Part shown: piece after piece, positions 18,784 to 29,205 of the stretch | How the letters are laid out: every line of letters begins with the position of its first letter | Position numbering within the stretch: the first letter of the stretch is position 1 | Assembly: GCA_016806145.1 (NCBI GenBank) | Contig: CP063166.1 | Coordinates: 1,426,001-1,490,000, forward strand | Origin: Variovorax paradoxus | GTDB lineage: Bacteria > Pseudomonadota > Gammaproteobacteria > Burkholderiales > Burkholderiaceae_C | Direction: 5' to 3' | DNA length: 64,000 bases | Translations under genes and position numbers: made by a program | Notes under the pieces: generated by a model | Seen by the model: the letters and a program-made list of their open reading frames with translations, nothing else | What the model was told of the DNA's origin: nothing | Database searches by the model: none

Positions 18784-21700
18784 TCAGTGCGCCGCGACGA
18801 TCGCGATGCCCTTGATCTGCCCCGCGGCCTTGGTCGAGGCCGGCGCCGGATAGCGCTGCGGCCGCAGCCGGTGCAGCAGCTCGGCTTCGCGCGCACGCGC
18901 CAGCGCGAGGTTGCCGATCTTCACGTGGCCGTAGCCGCGGATCGTCATCGGCAGCGCGGCGATGTCGGCCAGCAGCTTCTGGTCGGCGGCCGCCATGTCC
19001 TGCGCCAGCTCGTCGAGCCGGGCCTCGAAGTGAGCGATCAGCTCGCGCTCCAGCCGCCGCTCCTGCGTACGGCCGAAGGGGTCGAAGGGCGTGTGGCGCA
19101 GCGCCTTGCCGCGCGCGAGCACGCGCATCGCCGGCAGCATCCAGGCACCGAAACGGATCTTGCGCGGCGCCTGGCCGTTCTTCGGCGGCGCGAGGAAGGG
19201 CGGCGCCATGTGGAACTCGAGCTTGATCTTCTCGCCCTCGAACTGCTCCATCAGGCTGCGCTGGAAGCTGCCGTCGGTGTACAGGCGCGCGACCTCGTAC
19301 TCGTCCTTGTAGCTCATGAGCTTGAGCAGGCTGCGCGCCGCGTTGCGCGTGAAGGGCAGCGAGGCATCGCCGCCGAGCGCCGATTCGCGCTGCTGCAGCG
19401 CGCGGATGCGGGTCTCGAAGCGCCGCGCCCAGGCGGCGTTCTGGTAGCCCGAGAGATGGGCCACGCCGCGCGCGACGATGGCCTCGAGGTCGTTGCCGTC
19501 GGCCGCGTTCGCGAGGTCCATCGCCGACGCCGGCTGCAGCGTGTCGCCCAGGCGCTTGAGCCCCTCGGCGTCGGCCGCGGCCATGCGACCCAGCGCGAAG
19601 GCCAGGCGGTTGGCGGCGACCGCCACGCCGTTGAGCTCGATGGCGCGCATCAGCGCCTCGAAGCCCAGCGGCACCAGGCCGAGCTGCCACGCGTAGCCCA
19701 CGGCGAGGATGTTGGCGGCCAGCGTGTCGCCGATGAACTCCTCGGCCAGCGCCTGCGCGTCGAAGGTCTTCACCTGCTCCTCGCCGGCCGCGAACTGCAG
19801 CTTCTCGAGCAGTAGGTCGATGTGCAACTCGGCGTCGGGATTGCGCAGCGACTCGGCGACCGGGATCTCGTGCAGGTTCGCGAGGATGCGCGTGCGGCCG
19901 TGGCGCACCGCCTGCAGCGCCTCGGGCGAGGCACCGACGACGAGGTCGCAGGCCAGCACGGCATCGGCCTGCTGGGTGTCGATGCGGGCCTGGTTCAGGC
20001 GCTCGGGATGGCTCGCCATGCGCACGAAGCTCAGCACCGAGCCGCCCTTCTGCGCGAAGCCCATGAAGTCGAGCACGCTCGCGGCCTTGCCCTCGAGGTG
20101 CGCGGCCATCGCGACCAGCGCGCCCACGGTCACCACGCCGGTGCCGCCGACGCCGGTGACCAGCAGGTCGTAGGGCGCGTTGTCCCAGTCGTGGCCCGGA
20201 GGCTGCGGCAGCGCGGCGGCACGCGCCAGCACGGCGTCCTTCTCGCGCTGCAGCGCGCCGGCCTTGCGGCGCAGCGAGGCGCCGGTCACGCCGACGAAGC
20301 TCGGGCAGAAGCCCTGGGCGCACGAATAGTCCTTGTTGCAGTGGGTCTGGTCGATCTGGCGCTTGCGGCCCAGCGGCGTCTCGTGCGGCACCACCGCCAC
20401 GCAGTTGCTCTGCACCGTGCAGTCGCCGCAGCCCTCGCACACCGCCTGGTTGATGAACAGGCGCTTGGGCGGATCGGCGAGCTCGCCCTTCTTGCGCCGG
20501 CGGCGCTTCTCGGCGGCGCAGGTCTGTTCGTAGATCAGCACGGTGACGCCGGCCACCTCGCGCAGCTCGCGCTGCACCGTGTCGAGCAGGCTGCGGTCGT
20601 GGAAGCCGGTGCCGGCCGGGAAGCGGTCCTTCTGGCCGTCGTACTTGCGGATGTCGTCGCTCACCACCACCACGCGCGCCACGCCTTCCGACTCCACCTG
20701 GCGCGCGATCGCGTCGACGGTGATCACGCCGTCCACCGGCTGGCCGCCGGTCATCGCGACCGCGTCGTTGAACAGGATCTTGTAGGTCATGGTGGCCTTG
20801 GCCGCCACCGCCTGGCGGATCGCCAGGTAGCCCGAGTGGTAGTAGGTGCCGTCGCCGAGGTTCTGGAACACGTGCGGCACGCGCGTGAACTTGGAATGCG
20901 AGATCCAGTCCACGCCCTCGCCGCCCATCTGCACCAGGCCCGCGGTGCCGCGCTCCATCCAGCTGGCCATGAAGTGGCAGCCGATGCCGGCGCGCGCGGT
21001 CGAGCCCTCGGGCACCTTGGTGCTGGTGTTGTGCGGGCAGCCGGCGCAGAAGTAGGGCAGGCGCTTCACGGCGTCGCTGGCGTTGGCCAGCAGGTCGGGC
21101 GGCGTGAAGTCGCGCACGCGCTCGGTCGGGCGGCCGATGCCGTCGGCGCCGCCGACGTGGCGCTCGAGCCATTCGGCCACGCGCTCGATCAGCCGCGAGG
21201 GCCGCAGCTCGCCGAGCGCCGAGATGAAGGGGCGGCCGTCGCGGTCGTGCTTGCCGACCAGCGCCGGGCGTGCGTCCGCCGGCGCGTTGTAGAACATGTC
21301 GCGCAGCTGGTTCTCGACGAAGGCGCCTTTCTCCTCGATCACCAGCACCTCGGCCAGGCCCGCGGTGAAGGCGCGCATGCGCGTCTGCTCGAGCGGGAAG
21401 CTCAGGCCCACCTTGTAGATGCGCACGCCGGCCGCGGCCAGGCGCTCGGTCGGGATCTCGAGGCGGCGCAGCACCTCCATCAGGTCGTAGTGGGCCTTGC
21501 CGCAGGTCACGATGCCGACGCGGGCCTCGGGGCTCTCGACCGCCACGCGGTCGATGCTGTTGACGCGCGCGAACGCGGCCACCGCCTCGTGCTTGTCGGC
21601 CAGCCGCGACTCGATGCGCAGCGAGGGCAGGTCGGGCCAGCGGTAGTGCAGGCCGTCGGCCGGCGCATGGTGGCCGGTGGCCTCGCGCACGCCGTCGGCA

Positions 21701-22446
21701 TCGAGCCAGGCGGCGCTGCGCGCGAGGATCAGGTCGAGGTCGACCGTGCTCGAGCTCTCGACCACCTCCGACAGCGCCGGCATGCCGACCCAGGTGCCCG
21801 AGTAGCGCGAGAGCGCGTAGCCGTAGAGGCCGAACTCCACCAGTTCGGCCACGTTGGCCGGCTGCACCACCGGCATGCTCCATGCCGCGAAGGCCTGGTC
21901 GGACTGGTGCGGCATCGACGAGGACACGCAGCCGTGGTCGTCGCCTGCCACCACCAGCACGCCGCCGTTGGGCGAGGCGCCGTAGGCGTTGCCGTGCTTG
22001 ATGGCGTCGCCCGCGCGGTCCACGCCCGGGCCCTTGCCGTACCACATGCCGAACACGGCATCGACCTCGCGCTCGGGGTCGGACTCCACGCGCTGGGTGC
22101 CAAGCACCTGGGTGGCGGCCAGTTCCTCGTTGATGGCGGGCACGAAGCGCACGCCTTCCTGCTCGAAGCGGCTACCGGCCTTCCAGATCGCCTGGTCGAC
22201 CATGCCGAGCGGCGAGCCGCGGTAGCCGCTGACGAAGCCGCGGCTGTCGAGGCCGCGCGCGGCATCGCGCTGGCGCTGCATGCACAAGAGGCGCACCAGC
22301 GCCTGCGTGCCGGTGAGGAAGACCACGCCCGCGCTCGCCCAGAGGTTGTCGGCGAGCTGGTAGCCCGGACGGGCGAGGGTGGTCGTGGTGGCGGTTTCGG
22401 CGGCGCGGGTGGGGGCTGCGGCCGAAGAGAGGTCATTCGAATTCAT
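18784..22446 (-). CDS. Indolepyruvate ferredoxin oxidoreductase family protein (fused subunits)
   Basis: 1220 residues, the fused form of IorA and IorB. It oxidatively decarboxylates an arylpyruvate (from aromatic amino acids) to the acyl-CoA, passing electrons to ferredoxin. The N-terminal 2-oxoacid domain is followed by the thiamine-diphosphate part with FCAGCPHNTST near 463 and GIGCHFMASW, a ferredoxin-like cluster domain with CEGCGDC near 669 and DYSCAQGFCPSF, then the gamma-like domain starting TGVGGTGVVTVGALVAMAA. All expected cluster cysteines are visible. It is divergent from an Lrp-type regulator, the usual pairing for this enzyme. Confidence 0.93.
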   Translation of the reverse strand: MNSNDLSSAAAPTRAAETATTTTLARPGYQLADNLWASAGVVFLTGTQALVRLLCMQRQRDAARGLDSRGFVSGYRGSPLGMVDQAIWKAGSRFEQEGVRFVPAINEELAATQVLGTQRVESDPEREVDAVFGMWYGKGPGVDRAGDAIKHGNAYGASPNGGVLVVAGDDHGCVSSSMPHQSDQAFAAWSMPVVQPANVAELVEFGLYGYALSRYSGTWVGMPALSEVVESSSTVDLDLILARSAAWLDADGVREATGHHAPADGLHYRWPDLPSLRIESRLADKHEAVAAFARVNSIDRVAVESPEARVGIVTCGKAHYDLMEVLRRLEIPTERLAAAGVRIYKVGLSFPLEQTRMRAFTAGLAEVLVIEEKGAFVENQLRDMFYNAPADARPALVGKHDRDGRPFISALGELRPSRLIERVAEWLERHVGGADGIGRPTERVRDFTPPDLLANASDAVKRLPYFCAGCPHNTSTKVPEGSTARAGIGCHFMASWMERGTAGLVQMGGEGVDWISHSKFTRVPHVFQNLGDGTYYHSGYLAIRQAVAAKATMTYKILFNDAVAMTGGQPVDGVITVDAIARQVESEGVARVVVVSDDIRKYDGQKDRFPAGTGFHDRSLLDTVQRELREVAGVTVLIYEQTCAAEKRRRRKKGELADPPKRLFINQAVCEGCGDCTVQSNCVAVVPHETPLGRKRQIDQTHCNKDYSCAQGFCPSFVGVTGASLRRKAGALQREKDAVLARAAALPQPPGHDWDNAPYDLLVTGVGGTGVVTVGALVAMAAHLEGKAASVLDFMGFAQKGGSVLSFVRMASHPERLNQARIDTQQADAVLACDLVVGASPEALQAVRHGRTRILANLHEIPVAESLRNPDAELHIDLLLEKLQFAAGEEQVKTFDAQALAEEFIGDTLAANILAVGYAWQLGLVPLGFEALMRAIELNGVAVAANRLAFALGRMAAADAEGLKRLGDTLQPASAMDLANAADGNDLEAIVARGVAHLSGYQNAAWARRFETRIRALQQRESALGGDASLPFTRNAARSLLKLMSYKDEYEVARLYTDGSFQRSLMEQFEGEKIKLEFHMAPPFLAPPKNGQAPRKIRFGAWMLPAMRVLARGKALRHTPFDPFGRTQERRLERELIAHFEARLDELAQDMAAADQKLLADIAALPMTIRGYGHVKIGNLALARAREAELLHRLRPQRYPAPASTKAAGQIKGIAIVAAH

Positions 22447-22494
22447 TGCGAGATTGTTGTTCTCGCTCAGGAGGAATATTCTCTCGAATCACTA

Positions 22495-22507
22495 CAGGGT
22501 GACCCTG
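22495..22507. promoter_or_regulatory. Palindrome between IOR and lrp-like genes
   Basis: CAGGGT-G-ACCCTG is a 13-bp palindrome centred in the 91-bp divergent region. Half-similar AGGAATAT sequences flank it on both sides (near 22470 and 22514). Lrp/AsnC proteins bind short dyads like this; assignment to the neighbouring regulator is an inference. Confidence 0.4.
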
Positions 22508-22537
22508 GAATCAGGAATATCCATCTCGAAAATCGCC

Positions 22538-23056
22538 ATGAACGACGAATTCATTCCTCTCGACCATCATTCGCTGCGCATCCTCGACGAACTGCAGCGC
22601 GACGCGCGCCAGACGGTGCAGCAGATCGCCGACGCGGTGGGGCTGTCGCCCACGCCGTGCTGGCGCCGCATCAAGGACATGGAGGCCAGCGGCGTGATCC
22701 GCGGCTACACGGTGATCGTCGACCGCGAGAAGGTGGGGCTGAACCTCGCGGCCGTGACCGAGGTGAACCTCGACCGCCACAGCGAGGCCAAGGTGCGCGA
22801 CTTCGAGCGCGCCGTGGCCGCGAGCCCGCAGGTGGTGCGCTGCGCCTCGGCCACCGGGCCGGCCGACTACATCCTCACGGTGCTGGTGCCCGACATCAAG
22901 CACTACGAGCAGTTCCTGCACACCACGCTGTTCGAGCAGGCCGGCGTGACGCACGTGCGCTCGGCGATCGTGCTGCGCGAGGTCAAGGCCGATGCGCCGC
23001 TGCCGATCGACATGGCGTCGACCGCGGCGGGGCCTAGGCGCAGGGCGCGCGGCTGA
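22538..23056 (+). CDS. Lrp/AsnC-family transcriptional regulator
   Basis: 172 residues. N-terminal helix-turn-helix (LRILDELQRDARQTVQQIADAVGLSPTPCWRRIKDME) then the ligand-binding RAM domain (about 75-155, CASATGPADYILTVLVPD). Such proteins form octamers that respond to amino acids. The ATG at 22538 fits the family start; the frame is open further upstream but that overlaps the IOR promoter. It is divergent from the indolepyruvate oxidoreductase, so it probably senses an aromatic or branched amino acid and switches that gene. Confidence 0.93.
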   Translation: MNDEFIPLDHHSLRILDELQRDARQTVQQIADAVGLSPTPCWRRIKDMEASGVIRGYTVIVDREKVGLNLAAVTEVNLDRHSEAKVRDFERAVAASPQVVRCASATGPADYILTVLVPDIKHYEQFLHTTLFEQAGVTHVRSAIVLREVKADAPLPIDMASTAAGPRRRARG

Positions 23057-23079
23057 CTGAAGCGGCGTGACCAAAGAAA

Positions 23080-23103
23080 AAGGCCGGGGCGAACCCCGGC
23101 CTT
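23080..23103. terminator. Bidirectional terminator between lrp-like gene and groEL
   Basis: Stem AAGGCCGGGG, loop CGAA, stem CCCCGGCCTT. The A-rich left flank (AAAGAAAA) becomes a T-run on the minus strand, so it ends groEL transcripts best and may also end the + strand lrp transcript. Confidence 0.85.
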
Positions 23104-23161
23104 CTTCGTGTCTGAACGACCCGCCCGTCGAACGCCGAAGCGCTCGCCGGGCGAGAGGCAA

Positions 23162-24820
<1,659 letters not shown>

Positions 24821-24845
24821 TTACTCCGAATAGGGGATGGGTGGA

Positions 24846-25136
24846 TTACTTCTCGACGACCGCGAACAGGTCGTCTTCCTTCATGACCAGCAGTTCGTCG
24901 CCGCCGACCTTGACGGTCTGGCCGCTGTACTTGCCGAACAGGACGCGGTCGCCGACCTTGACGGTCAGTGCGGCCAGTTCGCCCTTGTCGTTGCGCTTGC
25001 CCGGGCCCACGGCCAGGACTTCACCCTGATCGGGCTTTTCGGCGGCGGCGTCGGGGATGACGATGCCCGAGGCAGTCTTGGTTTCGCTGTCAACACGCTT
25101 GACGATCACGCGATCGGCCAAAGGACGAAGTTTCAT
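24846..25136 (-). CDS. groES: Co-chaperonin GroES
   Basis: 96 residues. [14 protein letters not shown] at the start, the GroEL-contacting mobile loop ([14 protein letters not shown], about 17-30), and [16 protein letters not shown] at the end. It is the lid of the GroEL cage. The ATG at 25136 is the family start; an in-frame upstream ATG at 25235 lies in the leader and next to the operator, so it is not used. Confidence 0.98.
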   Translation of the reverse strand: MKLRPLADRVIVKRVDSETKTASGIVIPDAAAEKPDQGEVLAVGPGKRNDKGELAALTVKVGDRVLFGKYSGQTVKVGGDELLVMKEDDLFAVVEK

Positions 25137-25224
25137 TGCATCTCCTGGATAAGAAACTGGGTGGTGGTTTTTGTGGGCGCCCATCCCGCAGGACCGGTTG
25201 CCCGTCGACTGGAGGCGAGGCTTG

Positions 25225-25251
25225 TTAGCACTCAACCACAGCGAGTGCTAA
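25225..25251 (-). promoter_or_regulatory. CIRCE operator (HrcA binding site)
   Basis: TTAGCACTC, 9-bp spacer AACCACAGC, GAGTGCTAA: an exact CIRCE element. HrcA binds it to repress groESL under normal conditions. It lies 89 bp upstream of groES and just downstream of the predicted -10. Confidence 0.97.
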
Positions 25252-25252
25252 T

Positions 25253-25279
25253 CATAAGGGCAATCGCCGGGGTTTCAAG
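25253..25279 (-). promoter_or_regulatory. Probable sigma-32 heat-shock promoter of groESL
   Basis: Reading the minus strand, CTTGAAA (25279-25273) is followed after 12 bp by CCCTTATGA (25260-25252). This is close to the sigma-32 consensus CTTGAAA with CCCATNT. Next to CIRCE, it suggests double control by RpoH and HrcA, as known in some betaproteobacteria. Confidence 0.75.
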
Positions 25280-25320
25280 CGCCGGGGCGGGTCGCGCGGG
25301 AAGTCGGTTGCCACGATTCA

Positions 25321-25344
25321 ATATTTCAACGATGATTGAAATAT
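25321..25344. promoter_or_regulatory. ArsR operator overlapping the arsR start codon
   Basis: ATATTTCAA-CGATGA-TTGAAATAT is a perfect 9-6-9 inverted repeat. Its last two bases are the A and T of the arsR ATG at 25343. ArsR-type repressors bind AT-rich dyads of this kind; the position would block transcription start or elongation at arsR. Confidence 0.75.
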
Positions 25345-25669
25345 GGAAGAAGAAGCCGTCATCCGTTCCCTCATGGCCCTCGCGCAGAGCGTGCGCCTGC
25401 GTGTGTTTCGCGCGCTGGTCGTGGCCGGCCCGCAGGGCATGACGCCCGGCGCGCTGACCGAAGCGCTGGGCGTTCCGGCCACGGGCCTGTCGTTCCATCT
25501 CAAGGAGCTGGGCCGCGCGGGCCTGGTGTCGCAGGAGCGGCAGGGGCGCCACCTGATCTACCGCGCCTCGTTCGACCAGATGAACGGGCTGCTGGCCTAT
25601 CTGAGCGAGAACTGCTGCCAGGGGCAGCCCTGCGCGGTCGATGCGCCAGGCGCGTCCTGCGATTGCTGA
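25343..25669 (+). CDS. arsR: ArsR-family arsenic-responsive repressor
   Basis: 108 residues, winged helix (about 10-85) with [35 protein letters not shown]. It lacks a clear ELCVCDL site in helix 3; instead cysteines cluster at the C-terminus (Cys91, Cys92, Cys97, Cys106, Cys108), like the Acidithiobacillus type that binds As(III) with C-terminal thiols. Arsenite binding should release it from the 25321 operator and turn on arsRBCH. A near-perfect operator overlaps its own start. Confidence 0.92.
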   Translation: MEEEAVIRSLMALAQSVRLRVFRALVVAGPQGMTPGALTEALGVPATGLSFHLKELGRAGLVSQERQGRHLIYRASFDQMNGLLAYLSENCCQGQPCAVDAPGASCDC

Positions 25670-25686
25670 CGGTCGGCGCCATCCTC

Positions 25687-26973
25687 ATGCTCTCGGCTGG
25701 TCTCATCTTTCTCGCGACCCTCGTGCTCGTGATCTGGCAGCCGCGCGGCCTCGGCATCGGATGGAGCGCCGCATTGGGCGCGCTGGTGGCCCTGGCGCTC
25801 GGCGTGGTGCATCTGGACGACGTCGTGCGGGTCTGGCAGATCGTCTGGAATGCCACCGCCACCTTCATTGCCGTGATCGTCATCAGCCTGCTGCTCGACG
25901 AGGCCGGCTTCTTCGAATGGGCTGCGCTGCACGTCGCGCGCTGGGGTGGCGGCAGCGGCGGCCGGCTGTTCGCCTTCATCGTGCTGCTCGGCGCGGCCGT
26001 CTCGGCGCTGTTCGCCAACGATGGCGCCGCGCTGATCCTCACGCCGATCGTGATGGCCATGCTGGTGGCGCTGGGCTTCACGCCGGCCACCACCTTGGCC
26101 TTCGTGATGGCGGCCGGCTTCATCGCCGACACCGCGAGCCTGCCGCTGATCGTCTCGAACCTCGTCAACATCGTCTCGGCCGACTTCTTCGGGATCGGCT
26201 TCAACGCCTACGCGGCGGTGATGGTTCCGGTCAACCTCGCGGCGGTGGCAGCCAGCCTGCTGGCCTTGCTGCTTTATTTCCGTCGCGACATTCCCGCGCG
26301 CTACGACGCCAGCCGCTTGAAGCGCCCGGCCGATGCCATTCGCGACCCGGCCACCTTCCGCGCGGGCTGGGTCGTGCTGGCGCTGCTGCTCGTCGGCTTC
26401 TTCGGCCTCGAGCCGCTGGGCGTGCCGGTCAGCGCCGTGGCGGCCGTTGGCGCGCTGCTGCTGCTGGCCGTGGCCGCGCGTGGCGAGGTCATCGCCACGC
26501 GCAAGGTGCTGCGTGGCGCGCCCTGGCAGATCGTCGTGTTCTCGCTGGGCATGTACCTGGTGGTCTACGGCCTGCGCAATGCCGGCCTGACCGAGCGGAT
26601 CGCGTCGCTGCTCGACGTGTTCGCGCAGGGCGGCATCTGGGGCGCGGCCCTGGGCACGGGCTTCCTGGCGGCCGCGCTGTCTTCCGTCATGAACAACATG
26701 CCGACCGTGCTGGTCGGCGCGCTCTCCATCGATGCCTCGGGCGCCACCGGCGTGGTGAAGGAAGCGATGGTCTACGCCAACGTGATCGGCTGCGACCTGG
26801 GCCCGAAGATCACGCCGATCGGCAGCCTCGCCACCTTGCTGTGGCTGCACGTGCTCGCGAAGAAGGGCACCACCATCGGCTGGGGCTGCTACTTCAAGGT
26901 GGGCATCGTCATGACGGTGCCCGTGCTCGCCCTGACCCTCGCCGCGCTCGCACTGCGCCTGAGCTTCGGCTGA
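25687..26973 (+). CDS. arsB: Arsenite efflux pump ArsB
   Basis: 428 residues (E. coli ArsB has 429) with about 12 membrane segments. [15 protein letters not shown] near the start, [35 protein letters not shown], and [22 protein letters not shown] are typical. It exports As(III) and Sb(III) across the inner membrane using proton-motive force. The ATG at 25687 gives the family N-terminus [15 protein letters not shown]; the gene lies 17 bp after arsR. Confidence 0.96.
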   Translation: MLSAGLIFLATLVLVIWQPRGLGIGWSAALGALVALALGVVHLDDVVRVWQIVWNATATFIAVIVISLLLDEAGFFEWAALHVARWGGGSGGRLFAFIVLLGAAVSALFANDGAALILTPIVMAMLVALGFTPATTLAFVMAAGFIADTASLPLIVSNLVNIVSADFFGIGFNAYAAVMVPVNLAAVAASLLALLLYFRRDIPARYDASRLKRPADAIRDPATFRAGWVVLALLLVGFFGLEPLGVPVSAVAAVGALLLLAVAARGEVIATRKVLRGAPWQIVVFSLGMYLVVYGLRNAGLTERIASLLDVFAQGGIWGAALGTGFLAAALSSVMNNMPTVLVGALSIDASGATGVVKEAMVYANVIGCDLGPKITPIGSLATLLWLHVLAKKGTTIGWGCYFKVGIVMTVPVLALTLAALALRLSFG

Positions 26974-27006
26974 TTTGCTTTCTCACCAGCGACATCCCTC
27001 CCTTCC

Positions 27007-27438
27007 ATGAGCGACATCACGATCTATCACAACCCCGACTGCGGCACCTCGCGCAACGTGCTCGCGCTGATCCGCAACAGCGGCGAGGAGCCGACCGTCA
27101 TCGAGTACCTCAAGCATCCGCCGAGCCGCGAAACCCTGGAGCAACTGCTCGCCGACATGGGCATCGGCGTGCGCGACCTGCTGCGCCAGAAGGGCACGCC
27201 CCACGACGAGCTCGGCCTTGCCGATGCAAAGTGGAGCGACGCGGAGCTGATCGGCTTCATGCGCGCGCACCCGATCCTCATCAACCGCCCGATCGTCGTC
27301 ACGCCGTTGGGCACGCGCCTGTGCCGGCCGTCGGAGGCCGTGCTCGACCTGCTGCCGCACGCCCAGCGCGGCGCGTTCTCGAAGGAAGACGGCGAGCCCG
27401 TCATCGATGCGAAAGGCCAGCGTGTCGTCAAGCCCTGA
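27007..27438 (+). CDS. arsC: Arsenate reductase, glutaredoxin-linked
   Basis: 143 residues, the R773/E. coli ArsC type. Catalytic Cys12 lies in [11 protein letters not shown], and the arginine-bearing [19 protein letters not shown] is present. It reduces arsenate to arsenite with glutathione and glutaredoxin, supplying the ArsB pump. It starts 33 bp after arsB and its 3' end overlaps arsH by 32 bp. Confidence 0.96.
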   Translation: MSDITIYHNPDCGTSRNVLALIRNSGEEPTVIEYLKHPPSRETLEQLLADMGIGVRDLLRQKGTPHDELGLADAKWSDAELIGFMRAHPILINRPIVVTPLGTRLCRPSEAVLDLLPHAQRGAFSKEDGEPVIDAKGQRVVKP

Positions 27439-28141
27439 CCTGCCGAACCTGGATGCGGAGGCCTTCCGGCTCCCGGACCCACGGCACCTGTGGCCCGTCG
27501 AGCGTTCGACGCATGCGCCGCGCATCCTGCTGCTCTATGGCTCGGTCCGCGAGCGTTCGTACAGTCGCCTGCTGACCGAAGAGGCCGAGCGGCTGCTGCG
27601 CGCGCTGGGCGCGCAGACCCGCGTCTTCGATCCGCGCGGCCTGCCGCTGCCCGACAGCGAACCCGAGGACCATCCGAAGGTGCAGGAGCTGCGCGCGCTC
27701 GCGCAGTGGTCCGAAGGCATGGTCTGGTGCTCGCCGGAGCGTCATGGCGCGATGACCGGCATCATGAAGGCGCAGCTCGACTGGATCCCGCTGTCGGTCG
27801 GCTCCGTGCGGCCGACCCAGGGCAAGACGCTGGCCGTCATGGAGGTCTCGGGCGGCTCGCAGTCCTTCAATGCGGTGAACCAGCTGCGCGTGCTCGGGCG
27901 CTGGATGCGCATGATCACCATCCCGAACCAGTCCTCGGTGGCGAAGGCCTACCTCGAGTTCGACGAAGCGGGACGCATGAAGCCCTCGCCGTACTACGAC
28001 CGCGTGGTCGACGTCATGGAGGAACTGGTCAAGTTCACGCTGCTGACGCGCGACTGCGCCGGCCATCTGGTCGACCGCTACAGCGAGCGGCGCGAGAGCG
28101 CCGAGGCCTTGTCGCGGCGCGTGAACCTGCGAAGCATCTAG
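27407..28141 (+). CDS. arsH: Arsenical resistance protein ArsH
   Basis: 244 residues, NADPH-dependent FMN reductase-like. [16 protein letters not shown] (FMN-binding loop, about 39-54), [17 protein letters not shown] and [14 protein letters not shown] are ArsH marks. ArsH oxidises trivalent organoarsenicals such as methylarsenite. The ATG at 27407 overlaps arsC by 32 bp; a GTG at 27422 is an alternative. Its stop TAG and the stop of the convergent LysR gene share the bases CTAG at 28138-28141. Confidence 0.95.
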   Translation: MRKASVSSSPDLPNLDAEAFRLPDPRHLWPVERSTHAPRILLLYGSVRERSYSRLLTEEAERLLRALGAQTRVFDPRGLPLPDSEPEDHPKVQELRALAQWSEGMVWCSPERHGAMTGIMKAQLDWIPLSVGSVRPTQGKTLAVMEVSGGSQSFNAVNQLRVLGRWMRMITIPNQSSVAKAYLEFDEAGRMKPSPYYDRVVDVMEELVKFTLLTRDCAGHLVDRYSERRESAEALSRRVNLRSI

Positions 28142-29100
28142 CGCCGTGCCTTGTCGGGCGCGGTCCAGCCCGATGGCAGGTCCGGCGCGCCCGCGATCAG
28201 CGCATCCCAGAGATGGCGCGACGCGTTCGTGTGATGGCGCGTGCGTGAACGCACGAGGCAGGCCTTGCGCTGCAGCTCGACGCAATCGATGGGCACCGCG
28301 TCGTGCACCGCCAGGCTCGATGCGGCCGCGGCGTTGAGGATCGCGACCATGCCGCTCTCGCGCGCGGCGGCCACCAGGTCTTCGAATACATCCGATTCGA
28401 GCCGCACCCGCGGCTTGAGGCCCTGCGCGGCAAAGGCCGCGTCGAGCTCGCGGCGCATCGTGTATTCGCTCGGCAGCAGCGCGAGCCCGCAGGTCGCGAG
28501 CTGCGCCAGCGTGAGCCGCCGCGCGCGCCGTTGCGGAGCGCCGACGGCGACGGCCCGCTCGACGAAGCATTGCGCGATCTCGAGGTCGGCATGCGGGTGC
28601 GGATCGAAACTCACCGCGAACTCGAAGTCGCCGCGCAGCACGCCTTCCTCGAGCGCATGCGCGGTGCGCCGCCGCAGCGCCACGGACAGCGCGGGCCAGC
28701 GCGCCTGCGCCGCGCGCATCACCGGCACCACCCAGCAGGCGCCGTAGGACTGCACGAGTCCCACGCGCACCAGGCCCGAGATGGTGTCGGCCCGCTCGGG
28801 CACCTCGCGCAAGGCCGACTGCAGTTCGAGCAGGCTGCCCGCGATGCGGCGTTCGAGTTCGTGCCCCGACAGCGTGGGGACCGCGCGGCCGCCGGTGCGG
28901 TCGAAGAGCGGCACGCCCAGCACCTGCTCGAGCAGCGCGATCTGTTCCGACAACGCGGGCTGCGAGATCGAGCATTCGCGCGCCGCCTCGTTGAAGCTGG
29001 GCGCGCGCATCGCGGCGCTGAAATAGCGCAGCTGCCGCAGCGAAACGAGCTCGAGGGGATCGCGTGCGCGCTGGGCGCGGCTGCTGGGGCGTGCGGTCAT
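28138..29100 (-). CDS. LysR-family transcriptional regulator
   Basis: 320 residues. Winged helix: [48 protein letters not shown] (about 21-69), then the effector-binding domain ([20 protein letters not shown]). It resembles the CynR/oxidative-stress-like branch in the helix-turn-helix. It is divergent from the Bug-type protein at 29206, and a perfect LysR-type dyad lies between them at 29105. It converges on arsH with a shared CTAG stop. Confidence 0.93.
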   Translation of the reverse strand: MTARPSSRAQRARDPLELVSLRQLRYFSAAMRAPSFNEAARECSISQPALSEQIALLEQVLGVPLFDRTGGRAVPTLSGHELERRIAGSLLELQSALREVPERADTISGLVRVGLVQSYGACWVVPVMRAAQARWPALSVALRRRTAHALEEGVLRGDFEFAVSFDPHPHADLEIAQCFVERAVAVGAPQRRARRLTLAQLATCGLALLPSEYTMRRELDAAFAAQGLKPRVRLESDVFEDLVAAARESGMVAILNAAAASSLAVHDAVPIDCVELQRKACLVRSRTRHHTNASRHLWDALIAGAPDLPSGWTAPDKARR

Positions 29101-29104
29101 GGCG

Positions 29105-29119
29105 ATCGGATTATCCGAT
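29105..29119. promoter_or_regulatory. LysR box (T-N11-A) in divergent region
   Basis: ATCGGAT-T-ATCCGAT is a 15-bp palindrome starting 5 bp from the LysR start codon. T at 29106 and A at 29118 are separated by 11 bases, the classical LysR motif. The LysR protein probably autorepresses here and activates the 29206 operon. Confidence 0.6.
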
Positions 29120-29205
29120 GAGGTGTGCCGAAAAATGCGATTTGCCGCGGCCGGCGCATGCTCTGAAACTGCCTCCCAAGACGAGACATCAGGAAGCACC
29201 GATTC

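Noticed and set aside
19822..23037. 1071-codon open frame on the plus strand
   Set aside because: Antisense to the indolepyruvate oxidoreductase gene and overlapping lrp; composition is low-complexity and no motif is visible.
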